7,368 nucleotides of DNA, from contig CAJYIG010000159.1 in NCBI GenBank assembly GCA_913774725.1, forward strand, positions 1 to 7,368, written 5' to 3'. The stretch comes from an uncultured Curtobacterium sp. GTDB lineage: Bacteria > Actinomycetota > Actinomycetes > Actinomycetales > Microbacteriaceae. Within the stretch, counting starts at the first letter, position 1, and each line of letters opens with the position of its first letter. Below the pieces are notes generated by a model. The model was not told the DNA's origin. It searched no databases and was given only the letters and a program-made list of their open reading frames with translations. Below, one piece after another: positions 4,992 to 7,368 of this stretch. The translations under genes and the position numbers were made by a program.

Positions 4992-7368
4992 ATGCCTGAT
5001 CTGCCCGCCGGCGCACCGACGCGCCGTCGTCAGTGGGGTGCCGAGCGCCGGACCCGTCCGCTCGACACCCTGCACGCCCGCCCCTCCGACCGGAAGCTCG
5101 TCTCCGGGCGGGTGGCGATCATCCTGACCATCGCCTTCTGGCTGGCGTACGTCGTCTACACCGTGATCCGCCAGTTCCTCGACTACGGCACCGAGAGCTT
5201 CCGCTTCACCACCGAGGCGATCTCGTACCTCGTGGTGGTGACCTTCCTCACGTTCTCGGCGCTCATGCACCTGGTCGCCCGCCAGGGTGCGATGGAGCGC
5301 TTCGCGGCCCACGTGCGGGTCCCGCGCGCCGAGCTCGACCGGCACTTCGCGACCGGCCACGACGCACCGATGACCGTCCTCGTGCCGAGCTACGCCGAGG
5401 AGCCGGACGTCGTCGCGACCACCCTCTGGTCGGCGGCGCTGCAGGAGTACCCGTCGCTGCGGGTCGTCCTGCTGGTCGACGACGCGCCCTTCCCGACCGA
5501 CCCGGAGACGCTCGACAGGCTCGACCGCACCCGCGCGGTGGCCGGTCGCATCCAGGCGCAGCTCGAGGCGCCCTCGCGCCGCTTCCAGGAGGCGTTGTTC
5601 TCCGCCGAGGTCGAGGCGGACGCGGCACCGTTCGCCAGCACGCACGCGCTCCGGACCCTCGTCGAGCACCACCGGTGGGCCGACGCGTGGCTCCGCCGGA
5701 ACGCCCGCGAGCACGAGGTCGCCGACCACGTCGACCGGTTCTTCCACGACCAGGTGCTCGTCGGGCTCGCGGACGAGTTCCGCCTGACCGCCGCGGCGCT
5801 CGAGGCCGCGATCGCCGACGCCGTCGCCCTCGGTCACGACTTCAGCGAGGTGACCTCCGCCCGGGCGCTCGAGCTGCAGCGCCGGCTCGCCTGGACCTTC
5901 ACGGCCGAGCTCACGACCTTCGAGCGCAAGCGGTACGTGAACCTGTCCGACGAGGCCAACAAGGCGATGAACCTCAACGCGTACATCGGCCTGATGGGCG
6001 GGGCGTACGCGTTCGACGAGACCGCGTCCGGCACCGTCCTGCGCACCGTCGCCGACCCGGCCGCCGCCGACCTCGTGGTGCCGGCCTCCGACTACCTCCT
6101 GACGCTCGACGCCGACTCCGTGCTGCTGCGCGACTACTGCCTGCGCCTGGTCTACTTCCTCGAGCAGCCGGAGAACGCCCGGGTCGCGGTGACGCAGACC
6201 CCGTACTCGTCCTTCCGCGGAGCCGCCACGCGCATCGAACGGCTCGCAGGTGCCACCACCGACATCCAGCACATCCTGCACCAGGGGATGTCCCGGTACG
6301 ACGCCACCTTCTGGGTCGGGGCGAACGCCGTGATCCGCACGCAGGCGCTGCGCGACATCGAGGAGGTCGAGACCGTCGGCGGCTTCGAGGTGAAGCGCTA
6401 CGTGCAGGACCGCACCGTGATCGAGGACACCGAGTCGAGCGTCGACCTGGGCATGCACGGCTGGACGCTCGTCAACTACCCGGAGCGCCTGTCCTACAGC
6501 GCAACGCCGCCGGACTTCGGGTCGCTCGTCGTCCAGCGCCGACGCTGGGCGAACGGCGGTCTCCTCATCCTGCCGAAGTACGTCCGGCAGGTCCGCGAAC
6601 GCAGGGCCCGTGGCGAGCGGGTGGGTCTCGTCGAGATGGCGCTGCGCGTCAACTACATGGCGTCGATCACCTGGGCGTCGTTCGGGCTCGTCTTCCTGCT
6701 CGCGTACCCGTACGACTCGCGCCTGCTCAGCCCGATGGTGCTCCTCGCCGCGCTGCCGTACTTCTGGCTGCTGTCGAGCGACCTGCGGTACTGCGGGTAC
6801 AAGCGCACCGACGTCCTCCGCATCTACGGCTTCAACCTGATCCTGACCCCGGTGAACGTCGCGGGCGTGCTCAAGAGCATCCAGCAGGCGCTGACGGCCA
6901 AGAAGATCCCGTTCGCCCGGACGCCCAAGGTGCGGGACCGCACCGCCTCGCCGGCGCTCTACGTGCTCGCGCCGTACGCGATCGTGGCGTTCTCGGTCTT
7001 CACCTTCGTGCGTGACTACGGCGCGCAGAACTGGGGGAACGCGGTCTTCGCCGCCTTCAACGCCCTGCTCGCCACCTACGCGATCGTCGCCTACATCGGC
7101 GTGTGGAACTCCGTGGTCGACGTCTGGCTGTGGGCCACCCGGTGGATGTACTACGACCCCTCGGCGCGAGCGGCCCGTCGTGCCGCTCGTCACGCCGCCC
7201 GCGCAGAGCGTCGGCACGGACGTCGTCGCCACGGGGTCGGCCCGGTCCCGGAGCCGGTCACCGAGGACTGGCACGCGGTCCTCTACTTCGGCCACGGCGG
7301 CGGCAACCTGCCCGTGCGCCACGACGCCGACGTCGTCGGTGCGACCGGCACCCGCCCGGTCGCCTCCA
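4992..7368 (+). CDS. Cellulose-synthase-like membrane glycosyltransferase, family 2 (3' end outside window)
   Basis: The frame runs from ATG 4992 to the window edge without a stop: 792 residues visible, C-terminus missing. It resembles processive family 2 enzymes that polymerise a sugar nucleotide and push the glycan through their own membrane channel. Two N-terminal membrane helices (about 41-60 and 76-97) precede the catalytic domain (about 126-525). Key motifs are VPSYAEE (131-137), Asp163-Asp164 in LLVDDAP, NKAMNLN (323-329, like the KAGNLN of cellulose synthases), Asp373-Ala-Asp375 in LTLDADS, Glu478-Asp479 in VIEDTES (the usual TED has Ile in place of Thr) and Gln515-Arg-Arg-Arg-Trp519. 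About five more helices follow between 548 and 715. A very Arg-rich stretch (724-746) and a soluble tail then reach the edge. About 209 residues separate Asp164 from Asp373, far more than in typical cellulose synthases, because of a charged helical insertion (about 170-320). The product polymer cannot be named; an extracellular beta-glucan-like polysaccharide is the family expectation. Confidence 0.92.
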   Translation, partial: MPDLPAGAPTRRRQWGAERRTRPLDTLHARPSDRKLVSGRVAIILTIAFWLAYVVYTVIRQFLDYGTESFRFTTEAISYLVVVTFLTFSALMHLVARQGAMERFAAHVRVPRAELDRHFATGHDAPMTVLVPSYAEEPDVVATTLWSAALQEYPSLRVVLLVDDAPFPTDPETLDRLDRTRAVAGRIQAQLEAPSRRFQEALFSAEVEADAAPFASTHALRTLVEHHRWADAWLRRNAREHEVADHVDRFFHDQVLVGLADEFRLTAAALEAAIADAVALGHDFSEVTSARALELQRRLAWTFTAELTTFERKRYVNLSDEANKAMNLNAYIGLMGGAYAFDETASGTVLRTVADPAAADLVVPASDYLLTLDADSVLLRDYCLRLVYFLEQPENARVAVTQTPYSSFRGAATRIERLAGATTDIQHILHQGMSRYDATFWVGANAVIRTQALRDIEEVETVGGFEVKRYVQDRTVIEDTESSVDLGMHGWTLVNYPERLSYSATPPDFGSLVVQRRRWANGGLLILPKYVRQVRERRARGERVGLVEMALRVNYMASITWASFGLVFLLAYPYDSRLLSPMVLLAALPYFWLLSSDLRYCGYKRTDVLRIYGFNLILTPVNVAGVLKSIQQALTAKKIPFARTPKVRDRTASPALYVLAPYAIVAFSVFTFVRDYGAQNWGNAVFAAFNALLATYAIVAYIGVWNSVVDVWLWATRWMYYDPSARAARRAARHAARAERRHGRRRHGVGPVPEPVTEDWHAVLYFGHGGGNLPVRHDADVVGATGTRPVAS

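Noticed and set aside
3055..5016. A 653-codon minus-strand open frame across both permeases and the intergenic region
   Set aside because: It is made of Arg, Asp, Gly, Glu and His repeats typical of antisense translation and has no domain or ribosome binding site.
4678..5127. A possible 149-residue gene from GTG 4678 with an AAGGA just upstream
   Set aside because: It spans the terminator-like hairpins, overlaps the glycosyltransferase by over 130 bp and encodes Arg/Pro/Ala-rich sequence without structure.
5033..7015. A 660-codon plus-strand frame inside the glycosyltransferase
   Set aside because: It is the shifted frame of the true gene. The true frame from 4992 carries all catalytic motifs, while this one is Arg/Pro/Ala-rich noise.
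3618..7322. A 1234-codon open frame on the minus strand
   Set aside because: It lies antisense to the second permease and the glycosyltransferase, both with clear family motifs. Its product is low-complexity Arg/Val/Glu/His-rich sequence with no recognisable domain. Long antisense frames are expected in very GC-rich coding DNA because stop codons are rare there.
1..7368. CRISPR arrays, tRNA or rRNA genes, insertion sequences and attachment sites
   Set aside because: No regularly spaced repeats, cloverleaf sequences, transposase motifs or terminal inverted repeats were seen. The only tandem repeats are those encoding the protease tail and linker and the short CTG run.

Overview
The window is very GC-rich and its genes strongly favour G or C in the third codon position. 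The gene content and protein style suggest a high-GC actinobacterium. Microbacteriaceae (for example Curtobacterium-like) is my guess from overall resemblance, not from any marker gene. I see no rRNA, tRNA, CRISPR array, transposase or integrase, and no obvious sign of recent transfer. It reads as ordinary chromosomal sequence whose interest lies mainly in details.

Layout. (1) 2-853, plus strand: the 3' part of a protein gene that I do not recognise, open at the left edge. (2) 881-2416, minus strand: a membrane-anchored trypsin-like serine protease with a C-terminal PDZ domain, closest in sequence style to mycobacterial PepA/Mtb32A. Its N-terminal tail is predicted cytoplasmic and carries three tandem decapeptide repeats. 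It is convergent with the first gene, 27 bp apart. (3) 2417-2605: a divergent control region with a 15-bp palindrome, two overlapping micro-ORFs, a 9-bp inverted repeat and a DtxR/IdeR-like iron box just in front of the transporter start. (4) 2606-3658 and 3655-4635, plus strand: two FecCD-family permeases that overlap by 4 bp (GTGA). Together they would form the membrane channel of an iron-siderophore ABC importer. No ATPase or substrate-binding protein lies next to them. (5) 4636-4991: a 356-bp gene-free stretch with a strong terminator-like hairpin, two further hairpins and a cluster of short repeats. (6) 4992 to the right edge, plus strand: a membrane-embedded, cellulose-synthase-like family 2 glycosyltransferase with an unusually long helical insertion in its catalytic domain. 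The gene is cut off by the window.

How they fit together. The two permeases are one transcription unit, probably repressed by iron, and must borrow an ATPase and a binding protein encoded elsewhere. The protease, permeases and glycosyltransferase all act at the cell envelope, but nothing in the sequence ties them into one pathway. The hairpins after the permeases and a good ribosome binding site before the glycosyltransferase argue that it starts a separate unit. No clear novel multi-gene system is visible. The best candidates for something undescribed are the glycosyltransferase insertion and the protease's repeated N-terminal tail.
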